NCBI RefSeq assembly: GCF_001006325.2
Contig: NZ_LBIA02000001.1
Span: forward strand, 2,543,501-2,607,500
From: Afipia massiliensis
GTDB lineage: Bacteria > Pseudomonadota > Alphaproteobacteria > Rhizobiales > Xanthobacteraceae
Length of the DNA stretch: 64,000 nt
Direction: 5' to 3'
Shown: positions 60,874 to 64,000 of the stretch, piece by piece
Layout of the letters: every line of letters starts with the position of its first letter
How positions within the stretch are numbered: the stretch's first letter is position 1
Made by a program: the position numbers and the translations under genes
Notes under the pieces: model-generated
Told to the model about the DNA's origin: nothing
What the model saw: the letters and a program-made list of their open reading frames with translations, nothing else
Databases searched by the model: none

Positions 60874-62130
60874 ATGAGCGAGAGTCAGCTATCGCCAAGT
60901 TATCGGAGTGACACGCAGTCGGAGGGAAACAAAAATCAAATCTTGAAACTTTTGGTCCCGATTTCCGAGACTCTGTATCTTCTAATAAAACAAGACCAGC
61001 GATTAGGGGCGAAATTTCTTTATAAAAAGAAAGATTTTCAGGCTGTTGCGCAGAAGTACTTTCTTGCAAGTAATGACGCTGGGAGATCGTTGACGCCCGA
61101 AAATTTTGAACGTCTGTTCGTCAGTACTGCAGAGTTCATAGATTTTTTCCGTCAGTTATTCCCTCATGATAGATCGCGGATGGTAACGACCCTAAGGCGA
61201 AATGGCGGAAATTCGCTTGCGGTAATTTACAAGAATTCCTTTGCGCTGTTGAAGCTTTTGGAAATGGGATTTCCAGAGGACGCAAATCTCCTTCCGATGG
61301 ATTTGCCAGAGCAACAAGCTTCTCCGATTTATACAAAGATTGTTTCTGATCGAGTTGTTTTAGACGAAGGGCATCCTCTTCATTCTTTTCTTCGAAAAGA
61401 GGGGGTCGATGAAACTCGACGTTACCTTCAGAAAGAATTGGAAAGATTAAACGACATTTTGAAGGCCTCAAACGTCGATCGAAAGTATCTAGATTCGTTT
61501 GTTAGGCTTACAGAGCTCATTGGTTTCAAAGATGATGCTGGTGCGATATCATTTGGCTTGCATGTTCAGATGGTTTCCCATCTTACAAAGGCTGCGGAGC
61601 AAGAATTATCGGAAGTCCTGGTTGTTCAGATTGGATCGACTTTAACGCATTCCGCCTATTTTGCTTCTCAGTACAAGGATTGGGTCGATTTTCTTCAAAG
61701 CGCGCATAGCTACCCGTCACGCCAATTGGTTGAGAATGATATTCAGGAGGCGCTCGACAATGTTGCGCGTACTTTAGCGGAAAAGCCGGAGTCAGTTGAT
61801 CCGCGTATCCCAGAGTCAATTCGCTTCATATCAAGCATGATGCGAGGTACTTCTGAGGAGCGCGTTAATGCAATTTACGCGGGGGTCAGGGGCGTTGAGA
61901 ATATATGCATTGCCACGATAAAATACGCGTACGATGAAGCAGTTCGGTTTGTTCAGGATGCGGGTAAAAAGGCAAGACCTGCGCTTGTTAAAATAGGATC
62001 GGTGGTAATTATAGGTGTAGCTCTTACCGTTATATATAATTTCATGCCGGTGATTAAAGGGGCACCAGAGTTAAGATGGATTCTTGAAAACTTGCAGACA
62101 ATCGAGAAAATCAGCCGCCTTCTTAAGTGA
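60874..62130 (+). CDS. AT-rich orphan protein with C-terminal membrane anchor
   Basis: A 418-residue protein I do not recognise. Codon use is much AT-richer than all neighbours (AAA, ATA, TTT, AGA are frequent), which is a sign of recent transfer. The soluble part is mainly helical: LLVPISETLYLLIKQDQRLG, FLRKEGVDETRRYLQKELER, EQELSEVLVVQIGSTLTHSA. Near residues 370-393 one hydrophobic span (KIGSVVIIGVALTVIYNFMP) is followed by KGAPELRWILENLQTIEKIS, so the N-terminal part is probably cytoplasmic and tail-anchored. GGAAG precedes the ATG at 60874. It stands alone between yeeE and the thiC unit. A defence or effector role is possible but there is no motif to support it. Confidence 0.8.
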   Translation: MSESQLSPSYRSDTQSEGNKNQILKLLVPISETLYLLIKQDQRLGAKFLYKKKDFQAVAQKYFLASNDAGRSLTPENFERLFVSTAEFIDFFRQLFPHDRSRMVTTLRRNGGNSLAVIYKNSFALLKLLEMGFPEDANLLPMDLPEQQASPIYTKIVSDRVVLDEGHPLHSFLRKEGVDETRRYLQKELERLNDILKASNVDRKYLDSFVRLTELIGFKDDAGAISFGLHVQMVSHLTKAAEQELSEVLVVQIGSTLTHSAYFASQYKDWVDFLQSAHSYPSRQLVENDIQEALDNVARTLAEKPESVDPRIPESIRFISSMMRGTSEERVNAIYAGVRGVENICIATIKYAYDEAVRFVQDAGKKARPALVKIGSVVIIGVALTVIYNFMPVIKGAPELRWILENLQTIEKISRLLK

Positions 62131-62225
62131 AGTTGTTTTGCATGTTAGGTTCAGCCCAATTGTGGTTCTGACTGTGTCGTGGTCAAATTTGACGGTAAGC
62201 CGCTTTATTTCCACACAGCCGCAAC

Positions 62226-62518
62226 TCACGTCCTCCCCGCGTCCTTCCAGCACATCTGATGAGCGGGCGGATAGGTCCGCTCCAGATCGGTCGCGCTCTG
62301 GAACGGCTGGTTATTTTCCACGACCCCCTGCATGCAGGCGCAGTATTTCCGCAGCTTCGAAGGCTTCTCGTTGCTCGCCTTGCGCTGCGAGATGCAGGCG
62401 TCGATCCATGCGCGGTCGGCAGCGATGAGTTTCGCCGCGAAGGCCGTGCCTGATAAAGTAACGGCGCTGAGAACCCCCAGCGCCGTTACAATCTTGAGCA
62501 TGTGTTGCGTCGCTCGCA

Positions 62519-62519
<1 letters not shown>
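62226..62519 (-). CDS. Small secreted Cys-containing protein coupled to thiC
   Basis: A 97-residue protein with signal peptide (MRATQHMLKIVTALGVLSAV, ends TAFAA) and four mature cysteines, ADRAWIDACISQRKASNEKP, LRKYCACMQGVVENNQP and AHQMCWKDAGRT. Its ATG overlaps the thiC stop (TGATG), so it is translated by coupling. It could start at 62501 (MLKIVTALG) instead. The YCACMxxxV pattern resembles small cysteine proteins found in Bradyrhizobium. Function unknown. Confidence 0.8.

Positions 62520-64000
<1,481 letters not shown>

Noticed and set aside
60850-60874. TTG at 60850 as start of the AT-rich orphan gene
   Set aside because: ATG at 60874 has GGAAG at proper spacing; the TTG has none.

Overview
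The window is chromosomal DNA from a high-GC alphaproteobacterium, almost certainly of the Bradyrhizobium/Afipia/Rhodopseudomonas group (Nitrobacteraceae). The evidence is protein content: Rhizobiales-type Omp25/31-like porins, an Irr-type iron box before bacterioferritin, a MoxR/CoxE-like pair, DUF2277 and DUF3297 proteins, and several very small conserved-looking proteins. Intergenic palindromic repeats of the kind common in this group point the same way. No tRNA, rRNA, CRISPR array, insertion sequence or phage gene was found. Two genes run off the ends: an acyl-CoA synthetase on the left and thiC on the right.

Positions 1-12400 look like an oxalate-utilisation island. It holds an NDP-forming acyl-CoA synthetase (partial), a divergent GntR/FCD regulator, oxalyl-CoA decarboxylase (oxc), formyl-CoA:oxalate CoA-transferase (frc), a complete tripartite tricarboxylate-type transporter (tctC-tctB-tctA), a succinyl-CoA synthetase pair (sucC-sucD) and a CBS-domain protein. 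A TGGTATACCA-like motif recurs in front of five of these transcription units, which suggests one regulator controls uptake, CoA activation and decarboxylation of oxalate or a related dicarboxylate.

Positions 12400-31200 are mixed housekeeping and accessory metabolism: a PanE-like reductase, an FAH-family protein, glutathione peroxidase, a TPR protein, a DapA-family aldolase, an ornithine cyclodeaminase-family protein, an SMP-30-like lactonase, a GNAT acetyltransferase, a cyclase/hydrolase fusion, a MoxR ATPase with a CoxE-like VWA protein, two GIY-YIG proteins and two rhodaneses (one sseA). Positions 31200-46200 hold an L,D-transpeptidase, two tandem porins with duplicated leaders, a hydroxyacid dehydrogenase, gdhA, ettA followed by three tandem winged-helix paralogues, tam, and a GlxA-type regulator divergent from a reductase/HD-protein pair.

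Positions 46200-60800 are mostly envelope and small secreted proteins: UPF0114, an MltB-type transglycosylase, paired glycine-rich proteins and a lipoprotein. They also include iron handling (Bfd-like protein, bacterioferritin), a probable Tat-exported deaminase and a split YeeE/YedE transporter. Positions 60874-62130 carry one AT-rich, foreign-looking gene of unknown function with a C-terminal membrane anchor. thiC and a translationally coupled small secreted protein close the window.

The window is also rich in palindromic repeats. Twelve copies of one element each carry one short and one long arm, giving them a direction. One copy supplies the ribosome binding site, start codon and signal peptide of the transglycosylase, and another encodes the C-terminus of a GIY-YIG protein.
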